Positions 33,208 to 45,200 of a stretch of 64,000 nt of DNA are shown here, piece by piece. Each line of letters opens with the position of its first letter. The first letter of the stretch is position 1. The notes below the pieces were generated by a model. It ran no database searches. It was not told where the DNA came from and was given only the letters and a program-made list of their open reading frames with translations. The DNA lies in the NCBI GenBank assembly GCA_934047225.1, contig OW203986.1:30135221-30199220 (forward strand), written 5' to 3'. This DNA is from Ypsolopha sequella. Its lineage: Eukaryota > Arthropoda > Insecta > Lepidoptera > Ypsolophidae. Made by a program: the position numbers and the translations under genes.

Positions 33208-33903
33208 TAGAGATGAAACGGATATCCGGTTACTATCCGGTATCCGGCCTATCCGGCCATATTTTTGGTATCCGGTATCCGGCCGGATAGTAGCCAGTAT
33301 CCGGCCGGATACCGGATACTTAGCTCAGCATACAAAAAGTCGTTTAAATCACAAAATAAATTGATTGTATCAATGATTGAATAATCTAAATTCTAATACA
33401 TAAGACAAGCTTTACAGCAACTGTTGGGAATAAACGTTTGTGCTTTTCTTCATGCATTATTACAATATACCGGATGTAATTCATCAACAGGTAATAAGAA
33501 CACATGGTCTAAGAATCATACTGAACAACTTTTCCAAAAAAACATACTTTTAGAAATGAAAAAATATTTTCATGTTTCCTTACTCATTTTGAAAACCTAC
33601 TGTGAATTTTGAAAAGGCACTGGGCAGGCAGGTTCAATTTTTTTTTAAATTATGTTACTTTGGGAATTTTTTTCAGTATGAGCAGTAGATTACGCGGTTT
33701 AATTTAAAGATACCGGTCCATCTATATACAGTATACACCGCTACAAGGAGACAAAAAATACATATTTACGAAATTCGTTAGGAACGGAAATTGTTTCGCG
33801 TTTTCAGACCAGTGGGTCTACCGCGTAATTCTCATTTTCATCAACATCAACTTGAGATTGAAATTTGTCGTGCGTGCGACGACGCCCGCCTAACATGCCA
33901 TCT

Positions 33904-35546
33904 GGACTCGTGGAATCTGAAAATATTGTACCTTTGTTGCAATCTGGTTTCCGTAGTGGGCACGGAACGGAAACAGCTCTACAAACATACTAGTGCTCCT
34001 AGACTTCTCGCGTGCATTTGACTGTTTGAATCAAGAGCTGCTTCTAGCGAAACTAAGCCACTACGGACTGTCGGAGTCAGCGTGTGACTGGTTCCGCTCG
34101 TACCTACATAACCGGATGCAATACGTTGAGGTCGATAATGACGACGGGAACACCGCTAGCTCAGAACTGAAGGTCGTTAAGCGTGGCTGCCCACAAGGTT
34201 CTATCCTCAGTCCGCTGCTGTTTGTGTTATACACTGCGGATCTTCTTTATAAGATCAATCACTGCCAAGTTCACCTATATGCAGATGATACGCAGCTGTA
34301 CTTTTCCTTCAAACCTAATGATACACAAACAGCAGTGGCTAAAATTAATGAGGATCTGAATAAAATTCATGAATGTGCAAATCTGAACTGCTTAGTACTC
34401 AATCCACAGAAGTCCAAATATTTAGTATTAGGTACTAAGCATCAGTGCCATTCGATCAGTGAACAAAATCCTTCGATACGGATCGATAATCAAAGCATCG
34501 AAAGAGTCTCAAAAGCGCGAAACCTGGGCCTTATAATGGACTCAGAGTTAAATTTTTCAGACCACATAAACTCCAAAATTAGAAACGCCTTTTTCAGACT
34601 CAAGACACTGTATAGCATTCGTCCTTACCTCTCTGAAAAAATCCGCATCACGCTTACAGAGAGCTTGGTGATATCATTGTTTAACTTCTGTGATGTCGTT
34701 TATGGTCCGAAACTATGCGCGAAAACTTCACGAGCAGTTCAGCGAGTTCAAAACGCATGCGCAAGGTTTTGCTTCTCGGTACCAAAACGGGCTCATATTA
34801 CACCCTTTTTGAACGAGAGAGGAATACTCAAGATGGAGGCTCGAAGGACTGTACATCTAGCCAGTCTCGTTCATAAGGTTGTACATGGCAAAAGACCGTT
34901 GTATCCTTACACAAAGTTTGTTTGCGCTCGTGAAGTGTGCAGTCGTGAAACTCGCAGTAGGCAATTTAACTTGATGATTCTGCCGAAACATGTAAGATCT
35001 GGCTTCATGGGAAGTTTCAAGTACGCGGCCGCAAAGATCTGGAACAATCTGCCTCCCCCTTTACGCAAGTCTGTGACAGTTCACATGTTTAAGTCAAAAT
35101 TAAAAAAACATCTTTTTGACAAATAAAAGCAGGAAAGCCGTTAAAACCAAATGTTTTTTTTGTGCTCAATTTGTTTATGTTAGTACCTACCTAATATTAT
35201 TTTTCAATAGTAGTTTTAATTTAAATTTATTTTTGTTTCTGCAAAATTGTAATTGGTGTGTATTTTTTTATATATATATTTTTATTTTATTTTATTGTTA
35301 TGTCGTAGAATAGTTGCTTGTACGAGTATATTGTGCATCACCTACCGAAATTTATGTTTAATTGTAGATGATACAGGATCAGCTGAAAATCAGCGCTGTG
35401 TAGACATGTTTACCATGCTCACAGCATATGCTGAGCCTCTCCTTTTTGTTTAATGTATTTTTGTGTTTAATTATGTCGTGTTACTTTTATGTGTTTTTTT
35501 TTTTAGACAAATAAACTTTTTCTATTCTTTCTTCTATTCTTTCTAT
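33904..35546 (+). mobile_element. 5'-truncated CR1/L2-like LINE
   Basis: Boundaries are read by comparison with the uninterrupted copy of the target sequence near 40988: the left flank ends CATGCCATCT and the right flank starts TCTTTTGCACGC. The insertion includes the reverse transcriptase frame at 33993-35126, an AT-rich 3' part, and a tail of TTCTATTC-like repeats (35517-35546). Little or no target duplication is visible (at most 1 bp). Confidence 0.75.
33993..35126 (+). pseudogene. LINE reverse transcriptase, partial
   Basis: An open frame of 377 codons starts at an internal methionine created by a broken upstream end. Blocks in order: LLLDFSRAFDCLNQELLLAK (palm box A region, about residues 1-21), FRSYLHNRMQYVEV, GCPQGSILSPLLFVLYTADL (box B), and YADDTQLYF with the catalytic aspartates near residue 98. 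The thumb region follows. The C-terminal domain includes RRTVHLASLVHKVVHGKRPL and FKYAAAKIWNNLPPPLRKSV, usual for CR1/L2 and Jockey relatives. Upstream in another frame LLQSGFRSGHGTETALQT ends at about 33990. About a dozen residues normally between it and LVLLDFSRAFD are deleted. The endonuclease domain is missing, so the element cannot move by itself. The frame is otherwise well kept, suggesting a fairly young insertion. Confidence 0.85.
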
Positions 35547-35849
35547 TCTTTTGCACGCGTTGAATTTCGCATGCATTTGCTTGAAGTTGATACAAATGCG
35601 AATTACGCGGTAAAGCCCCTGCAATTGTATGATTGTGATACGATCATTTAGAAATAATCGTCATATAGAAAATGCACAAGTTCCACCCGCACGCACCTTG
35701 TTGCGTAATGTTTAGACTTGCTCAATTAGTGCGAAACGCATATCTTGAGCTGGATATTCGGCCGCCAGATATCCGGCTATCCGGCCTAGTGCCTCGCCGG
35801 ATATCCGGTATCCGGCCAAATCACTATCCGTTTCATTGCTAAAAACTAT

Positions 35850-36115
35850 ACATCGTAAAACATTTTTTTTTGCTTTTGCAAAATATTCTGAGTGTCCCAC
35901 GTATTTCAGGTACGTGGTTAAGTGATGCTTAATCTGTTAGATCCCAGACACGGTCTGGACTTTAACATATTTTAGTTATAACGTGACTTGCGCTGCTGAC
36001 GCTCAATCGGTTAAATTTCCTCAAATCAAAAACTCGAGGTCAGAAACTACAATAAAACGGAGGTTACATACAAAATGTATCTTTTCCTAGACAAAACGAT
36101 CATCTTTAAACTTTT
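35850..36115. other. Region 5' of DAW1
   Basis: No TATA box or transposon was recognised. The right part should contain the promoter and 5' leader of DAW1. Confidence 0.35.
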
Positions 36116-36129
36116 GTAGCCATAGCAAC
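36116..36129 (+). promoter_or_regulatory. RFX X-box upstream of DAW1
   Basis: GTAGCCATAGCAAC matches 12 of 14 bases of the palindromic RFX site GTTGCCATGGCAAC and keeps both half-sites. It lies 91 bp before the DAW1 start codon, the usual distance for X-boxes of ciliary genes in animals. RFX factors drive genes for cilium assembly, which fits the product. Confidence 0.6.
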
Positions 36130-36219
36130 TGAAAATATTGACACAACAGGGCAAGTATTTTGAAAACAACTTTACTGAAACTGTTTGCTAGGAAAAGGAT
36201 GTATTAGTTTGATACAAAG

Positions 36220-36332
36220 ATGAGACTGGAGAAATTCCACCTCCGCTACCATCCTCCAGGGTTGATCCTGGAGTACACGCAGAAAGGAGTGACCAAGAAT
36301 AAGGAGATCGATCTTCTGGACCTAAATGCTGA
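36220..36332 (+). CDS. DAW1: DAW1 exon 1 (residues 1-38)
   Basis: Starts at the first ATG of the conserved N-terminus and ends LLDLNA plus two bases of a Glu codon before GTAAGT. Encodes the RYHPPG motif typical of the family. Confidence 0.9.
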
Positions 36333-39300
36333 GTAAGTTGCACTCTTGGCGGCAGAACGTATTCCGAAACAAAAATGGTACTTGTCCATAAATTGCAGAT
36401 AAATTTAATTTCAAAGTTCAAACCAAAAACTGCAAAAAAGTTTATTTTTGATCAAGTTTTTCGGTTTATTTCCTTAGTTAAAACTGTAAGTGTTCGAACG
36501 GAAAGGTGAATAACATTTTTGCTCGACGTCATTAATATTATTTACTCGTATTTTACCGACGATCTATTTTTACAGTGTGATAGGGGTTGAAGCCCGTCTG
36601 TATGACAGTATCATGTGGTAGAAGAAAGAAAGAAGGCGGCAGCAAGTTTATGTTTATTTCTCGTATTTTGTTTGGTCCGCGGTCCGAGAGTGTGCACTTC
36701 TAGGTACACTGCACCTACGAATCTTAACGTTCATCACTACATATTATATCGTAAATCGTAACTACATGAATCCTTGAAGGGATGTTAGAGGTGATTCCGA
36801 GTATAGACTGAAAACGCAAGTCACAGTCCATACACGTACACCCACGTTTCACCGAAGATTATAACGTCCCAGCCCTAAGACGAAATAAAAATTCAAGACA
36901 GAGCGCACTCCTTGTAACGCGGGTGAAGCAGACCAAAAGTGTTTGTACACGTCTTGAAACTCACACATGTGCAATCTGTCTCAGTTTTTACTACGCGGCA
37001 ACACTCACAAAGCGCACACATGTTTCCATAAACACGACTGCAATAATTTCAAAATGACATTGGTAACGACACCCAGTGCAGTCAGGTTGCAGCTCTACCT
37101 CAACATTGGCTACAACAGTGGCAATTCCGCATGGTATAGAGATTCTAATGACACCTTATTCATCCAAATTGGTTAAAGCGTTCAGAAGATTGAACCCTGA
37201 AAACAATACACTCTTTTTTTTGGGGGGCACTCGTGTAAAAACCAGCCTCACTTCAATGTTGACAGCGCTCCGCTGAGGTCAAAGCGTGATGATTGATGTG
37301 GCCTGTGGTCGTACTTCGCTCACAAAATTTGTACCGAAGTACGACGTTAGGTCACACCAACTATCACGCTTTGACCTCAGACCAAACAATTCAAGACGGA
37401 TTAAAGACACACATTTGGAATGTCTTTCGAAGCACTTAGACCGAATACAAAAATGTATTCCTAGGGGATTTGAACCCGCGTTCTCCGGGTAAACGTCTCA
37501 ACCACTAAACCGGATAATGAAATAGGCCAAAAAGTTACTACTTATATTATTAGTTAGTTATGTATGTTTACCAGTTTCTGGGGTCCAGGAAACCTTTAGT
37601 TTAAATAAATAGAACAACTAATAACCGTCCCCAGAACAAACATAAAAGAGCTGTCCCAGAAGCTGACCCTCTCAGAGGCTCTGATCACGGACGAGGTCCA
37701 GCAGCAGCTACAGCAATGTCTGGAGATGCTGAGGAAGAGGACCGAGCACGAAGGTCCCTCCGGGAAGAGGTTCTACATCTACAAAACTCTGCAGACGCAT
37801 GTGCTACCTCTCACCAACGCTGCGTTTAATAAGAATGGAAATAGGTAAAATGGTACATTATAATGTTTTGTTCGGTGTCCATTTGGTCCACAATTTGCAT
37901 CGAGTCAATTTCAGCATGTCTGTCGTTAGGGTTACCATGCATCCGGATTAGTTCGGACATGTCCGGACTTTTAGACTCTAGTCCGGACTTTGTCCGACTC
38001 TTTAATTTGTCCGGATTTTGGAAAATGAGTAATAAACCACATATTAAGTAGTATCAAATAAGTCTTTAATCTTTATTAACTTCTCATTTATCTAAAAACA
38101 AAATATAAAATCTTTAACAATCAACTTAAGAGATCAAACAATAAATCTTCTATTGCGAATACCACTGTAACTCCACTTTGTGTTTTTTGTCAGGACTTTT
38201 CAAATTCCTAAATGGTAACCCCCATCTGTCGTACACTAGACGTTTTGATACTGCTCTCAAAATATCTCAAATAAATTTATTTTTTGTCATCAGTATCATG
38301 AATACAACCTACCCTAAGACGGAAGTTGCTGACCAAATTTATTTATTGCTTTATTGATTATGATGAGAACTCAAAAATTAAAACTGATGTTGTCACTTGC
38401 ACCATCAATGCAAGGACTATCCAAGAAATGTTAGAACACTACTGCCTAAACTGTTTCTAGCTAGGGCAGCTGGAAGAACTACACTGTACGCGTCAAAGAA
38501 AACAATACTTACGTTTATCGCTTGACGCAAATTATTGCGTTCCGTGGTACTGGTTCCAGTACAAAATACGCAAAGGTCATGACCGATTTTCAAGCTGCTC
38601 TCGGAATAGGCTTCACATTTTTATGCAAAGAAATGGCTTTTCCGTAGAAAATTACTCATTTCCATTGCTTTTGCACGTATAGGTATTTTTACCACACAAT
38701 ACGGATACGGAACCCTAAAAACATTATGGTAATTAATTCCACTTGCAGTTATGCATGTGCAACTTAACTTGACATTTACGATCTATTAAACACGATATAT
38801 CTAAAGTTCGTGTTTGATAACTTCCTAAAAAAATTTATAGTTATTTGTAATTTTCAGATTTTTTCCTATATTATGTGTGCTACAAGACCTACCTGTAACG
38901 AAATTTCAAGTTTCTAAGTCAACTGGAAGGGCCCTATATGTTTTGATTCCCTTGCGAGTGTCCAAAATTTGTATTAAATTGATTATGTAAAGAGCAATAA
39001 CTTTTTTCATGTCGAGTTAGAAGCCTGATTTTTTTACAGCACCTACGGCCGAACATGTCTGTGTGAGGTATCAGTTTCAACTTGATATCTCATACGGGGC
39101 TCGAGCAATAATGTCTTGACTAGGGAATGCAGAACCGGCCAAAACTAAAGCCCGATTTCTTTTTCGGGTTTCTTATTTTAAAAAAAACGGTTTTCGGTGA
39201 AACAAGTAGGATAAAAGGCTTTGTAGGTAAGTACCTATCTATGAGTATAGCACATTCTAGGTACCTACTTTGTAGGTAGGTACATATCTATGCGTATAGC

Positions 39301-42210
39301 ACATTCTAGGTACCTACTTTGTAGGTAGGTAGGTACCTATCTATGAGTATAGCACATTGTAGGTACCTACTTAGGGTTATAAACATTATAATTTTCAAGT
39401 CTACTTAAGTACTAGCTTGGCCTAAAATAGATATCAGAGTATAATTAAAACGGACAGGTTTTAGAAGGGCATACCTCATGGTCTACTTATTGATGTACGT
39501 TCAGGGAAAATTCCGCTTACCCTTTTTCCGCTCTTCTTACAATCGTCAAGCGAAAATTATTTAGAACGTATTATTTACAACCCAAGGTCAAATGGTATTA
39601 ATGCTAGCAACTCGTTAAAACTTTCAAAGATATATATTTTTCTGAAAAGGATATCTCTCTTACCTATTTAGCGCATTGTATCGATATTTGATATCAATAT
39701 CAATAAATATATATTTAAAGAATAATACATATGGAGTGCCCGTTTGACAACGACAGTGAACGCCGCGTCGTCCTAAGAACGACACTCTACTTAAAAATGC
39801 CGAAATTGTATCGGCGAAAGCTACGTGAGTGTTATAATGTAGTATGTCAGCTCAGGCGAGTTTTAATAATATTACAGTACATGTATGTTTATGATGAGGA
39901 TGTTTTGCAGGTGTATCACCGGGAGCTACGACCGCACCTGCAAGCTCTGGGACGTGGACTCCGGCAAGGAGCTAAATACCTTCACTGGACACCAGAATGT
40001 CGTCTACTCTGTGGGATTCAACTTTCCTGCTTGGTAAGTTTTGGGTGTTTAAAGATCCATCAAATAACGCAAGCCTTGTATGAGTTTTGTGAGCTAGCAG
40101 ATTACTAGATATATCCAACACCAATATCATCTCAAACCCAACCTTACCGTTCTGGATCTAGAAAGTTACCCAGCCATATCTTACACTCTAAACGAGTGTT
40201 GTTGTGCTGGTGGTGGTTTTGGTTTGGTTTGGTTTGGTTGGTGGCAAGGAAGCCAGATTGGCTTTCACTTGGTGGAGGATTTTACAAAGCAGTTATAACG
40301 GTGACTGTTCAAATTGTGTTGGCTCAGCGGGGCATGGTACCATGAGGAACATCATCTCCCCAGCTTTGGCGATAGCATTCGGATTTGAAGCTTGATTTTG
40401 AAGCACTTTAGGAAAGACGAAAGCGTCTTTCCTAAAGTGCTTCAATGCTTTTGCCAAAAATGGCGCAAGTTGCATCACCTCCTGTGAAGATGAAGTTGAT
40501 CGATACAGTAAACGTGAGCTTCTACAGTTCTGAGGTAGAGAAAATTTCTTCGATATTTCTTCTTCCGGGCTATCAGCAGGACAATCAAGTCTACGTCTTC
40601 TCCAGTCACAATAACAGATAAATGAGAACCCATCTTGTCCAAACCTCATCTTACAAATACAGCCATCAGCATCTCATGGGACGGTAGTCGCCCGTATCCC
40701 TCGTTTGGTCAAGGTCATCACCAGCAGCTCTATTATTTTAGTCTTATCATTAGCAAGGAAGTTTTTCTGCTTAATATTAGCAAGAACGTTTTCTGAAACG
40801 TCGTCGTCCTCCGACGTAAATTTAGTTGTTTCTCTCCGCTTCTGTTCGGTTCGTTTGATGGAAGTTACGTCTTCATACCCATCAAAGATTACAGTCGAGT
40901 TGTCACCGTAATGACTGACGATGTATGATACGTACTGATTTGTATCAACTTCAAGCAAATGCATGCGAAATTCAACGCGTGCAAAAGAGATGGCATGTTA
41001 GGCGGGCGTCGTCGCACGCACGTCAAATTTCAATCTCAAGTTGATGTTGATGAAAATGAGAATTACGCGGTAGACCCACTGGTCAGTACAGAGAAGTTGG
41101 TACCAACATTCCACTTGACTCGATGGAGGAAGAAGCCGCTCATACTTTCACGGGCTTTTTACTCATATATAATAATTTATAGTCTATAAACACAATATAT
41201 ACCATATATATATATATATAACGTAATGTAGATATTCATAGCTCTCATTGATGAAAATTAGAACAGAGTAGTTTTCTGGCAAAATAACGATTAAAAGAAA
41301 TGGATTATTCTACAACATTTTTTTGACGATGTTTCTGTGAAACGAACGAGTGAGGACCTAGATAGGTAAGTCTGATGTAAAGTGTGACGCAAACTATTAT
41401 TTTTTCTAATTTGCCTAATTTTAATAGGGTATATCTTGAAAACCATAAGGGTTACCGTATTTATGTACGTAGAGAAACAAAGTTGTGGGAAATTTGCTAT
41501 ACTTTAGTTTCATTTTACAAATATTCTCGCTAAAGCATTCTGTTTTTGACTTGTGAACGAAAAACTAAAAAAAGGGACTTAGATATCTGCTTGGCTAAAT
41601 TCAGCATTAAGAGAATATTTTACAAGAAAGCACCAACGTTTACGTAAAATTAAGTACATATTATCTCTATGGTGTAGATGTCATTCAGAACGTGGTATTG
41701 TAGGATTCCGATTCCATAAACAAAGTAAATGCTGATGACGATGATTTATTGCACGCGCCGGAACATCACGCGAGGCTTGATGAAGGTTTCTCGTAAGTTT
41801 GATCGAAACTTCGGGTTTTTCTCGTAAAAATCAAAATTAGTATTAGCTGTCTATTTTGTTAAGATGGACACTCACCCTAATTTAAGTGATATAAATTATT
41901 TATTCCCTCCAGCAACCGCGTGATCACGGGTTCGTTCGACAAGTCAGCGCGCATCTGGAACCCTGCCAGCGGGGAGTGCCTGGCCACGCTCTGGGGACAC
42001 CGGGGAGAGGTGGTGGCGGCGCAGTTCAGCCCCAAAGGGGACCATGTTGGTACCGGCTCCATGGACTGTACCGCCAAGCTCTATGATGCTCAGACTGGTA
42101 TACTATGCCTCATTCATCCCAGACGAAGTATATACATATAAGTTTAGCCAAACTGCTGTAAACTTACTTAAATTTCCTTTACTGTTCACAAAGTGGTGAG
42201 TGTATAAATG

Positions 42211-42289
<79 letters not shown>

Positions 42290-45200
42290 AATGATGATGA
42301 TGATTCATCCGACCGAGTTCGGTCACGGCGACTGTTGCGGCTGTGGAGAGCGTCGGTCATGTGCCCTCATGTGACTTATGTAGTCTATCTTGTTTGTGAA
42401 AGTGCGGTTGCACAGGCTACATGTAAGTTTTCCATTGTAGTAGTTGTAATGTATGGCAGCTGGTGGTCTACATCGGAGTTCATCACGTCTGGCGTCAAGA
42501 GTAGCTCTTCGTTAAGCCTCGAACTCGAAGATGTTAGTGTTGACTGTAAATGTACATATATGTTCTATGCATATAGACATACATACATATACTCAAGGGG
42601 TAGGCAAACTGCAGATTTCTATTTGCTACGTTCCTGACATACCTCTTCGCTTCTTCCACATCCATCAATCTAGTCATACAAGCTATACTATAATATACAT
42701 CTACATACTCCAAAAAACTAATTTCAATACCAGGTCGCATGATAAAAGTCCAGCAACCTAATGCCTGAGCTATCCACAAGTAAATACCAATATTTTAAAT
42801 AAACAAAAGCGACTTACAGGGGCGGAGATTCACAACTACAAAGGTCACACTGGGGAAGTGATAGCTCTGCAGTTTGACCCGAACGAAGGTCAGCGGTTGA
42901 TCACTGGCTCCTTCGACGGAACTATCTCCGTGTGGGACACTAGGCTGAAAGAGTATTTACATTAATATTATTACATTTAATTAGTTAATTAATAATATTA
43001 GTTTCATAATGAAAATTATTTCTTAGCTACTTTTATTAAGAACATAGCAATGTTTACTCGGTTGAAGTTGTTGCTAATGTACGTACACTGGCAGGCGCTT
43101 ACATTAACAAGCATCCGTTTTTCAGTCGCGTCTGTGTCCTGGAAGGGCATAATGGTGAGATATCCAACGTCCAGTTTAACTGGGACAGCACCCTGGTCGG
43201 TTCCTCGTCATTAGACAGGAGCGCCAAGCTCTGGGACGCCCGGAAGGTCGCCTGCCTGGCCACTGTTGCTGGACATTCTGACGAGGTACAATAAAACAAT
43301 CATCTCTTACAAAATGTATACGAAGAAATACGTAAGCTGGCTCTGTTAAAAACTACCCCCATCTCTGTTAAAAACTACCCCCCATCTCTATTACAAACTA
43401 CCCCCATATCTGTTACAAACTACCCCTCATCTCTGTTACAAACTACCCCCCATCTCTGTTACAAAATACCCCGCATCTCTGTTACAAATTCCCCCCATCT
43501 CTTCCGCCGTTCCATAGACCATACCAAAGATTTAATTTTAGGTTTTGGACATTTGCTTCGACTGGGCAGGTCTCCGGATGGCGACGGCGTCAAGTGACTG
43601 TTCAGCCAGGATATACGACGTGAAGTCGGACTTCAAGGAGTTGGCGGTCATGACAGGACATCGCGAAGAAGTGGCTAAGGTTGATATTTACTGGTGCTAT
43701 ACTCTTAGAGTTTTACAGAATCAAAGAGATAACAAATAATATTTTCAGGTCTGCTTCAGCCCGGCTGGCGGTAGTCTTCTGACAGCATCAGCTGATAGAA
43801 GTGCCAGGGTCTGGAACACCAATACTGGCAACTGTATTCAGGTAAACTAAACTACCTATTAAACTGTTTACTTAATCACATTCAATAAATAACGTCTATT
43901 TACCATCGAACATAATTTCTCGAAAAAAGATATAAAATTTGCAAAACATGTCATCATAGTTTTTTTATCTAGTTTCAATAATCTAGTTCAATAAAAACTT
44001 CTGCAGCTTTTTTCTAAACATAATATTGGGTAATATGTTTATATAATTGTATGCTGTTATGGCCAATCAATAGGCACAATAGGCATTATTCTTATGAGTG
44101 TATAGCTAGTATATAGCTAGTATATAGCTAGTCTGCAAATAGGCCCTAGCTGGATAGATTTTTTTGATATACATATATTGAAATTGACCTCTAACATCAA
44201 AAAAGAACATAGTTTTTTACAAACCAGCAATGTGTTAAAGTGCATTCAAATTATGATTAATTTGTAGCAAACAATGTTACCTACCTATATGTACACTTTT
44301 ACACGTGTACCTAAAGCAATCTACTTCACTATTGGTACTACCACACAAATAATGCTATACTTAATAAATGTATGTTTTAACCGTTAGAACCTTAGCATAC
44401 ATGTACACAATTAATTTTTTTTTGACTTCATTATAAACGTAGCTATGAAAATTTATTTTGCTTCTAATTTAATTTCTAATTGTATGGTGTAAACATTATA
44501 ACGTGACCTATATCAAAAACCATCTGTGACGAAGTGTAATAGACACTTTTCTATTTTAACATAATTTAGTTCTGGTTTTTTAACGCAACCTGACTCGATT
44601 TATTGATTTGTGGTAAAATTAAATATGAAATAATAAATAAACAAGCACTGAATTTACAGATTTATTCATAAATAAAAAATTCAACAAAATTAAAAACTAG
44701 TTTTAATTAAAATTACCTACCAGTATTATATATGTACATATATGTACCAGTATATGTACATACATGCTAAAATTAAACAAAAAGTATAAATTATATCAAA
44801 TTAATAAAAAATGTTTTTAAGTCGTCGCCGCGCCGTTAAGGTGATATATCGTGCTAGCAAAGGTCCCCGTTACTCCAGGCAGAAAGACCCGCAGTGCGAA
44901 AGGGACGGAATTGGGGAATATTGTCAAAAAGTCGGTTTTAAATTAATGCAAAATTAACTAAAACAGCTACAAAAAATTCCATAACCAGTAATTTAGGTGT
45001 AGTTAAAACCCATCTAAATAAATATTTTTCAAGTCTGTATGCTATCCTAATTTGTCAGAATATCAAAAAAAGTGTAAATTTAGACCTTTTTTCAATAATT
45101 ATTTCTATCGAATGAAATTTCTCCTATCGCGTTTCTAATAGACCAAAATCTAGTAAAAGGTCCCAAAATTGTTATACTAATTTATTTTACTTGGAAATTC

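Larger units (their letters stand above)
33208..35841. mobile_element. hAT-type element with GGTATCCGG-rich ends and a LINE inside
   Basis: The ends TAGAGATGAAACGGATA and TATCCGTTTCATTGCTA are imperfect inverted repeats. The direct repeat AAAACTAT flanks the element exactly (33200-33207 and 35842-35849), an 8-bp target duplication as in hAT. The sub-terminal zones consist of repeated TATCCGG/CCGGATA motifs (33225-33320 and 35755-35820). Of 2634 bp about 1640 are a later LINE insertion (33904-35546). The remaining 990 bp carry no transposase. Part of the interior matches 40938-41094 in reverse. Confidence 0.85.

Noticed and set aside
33993..35126. Host gene encoding a reverse transcriptase
   Set aside because: It is bounded as a LINE insertion by comparison with the empty site at 40.99 kb, and it lacks the endonuclease.
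42103..42360. Poly-Ser and poly-Asp frames
   Set aside because: They are produced by the GAT microsatellite in DAW1 intron 4.
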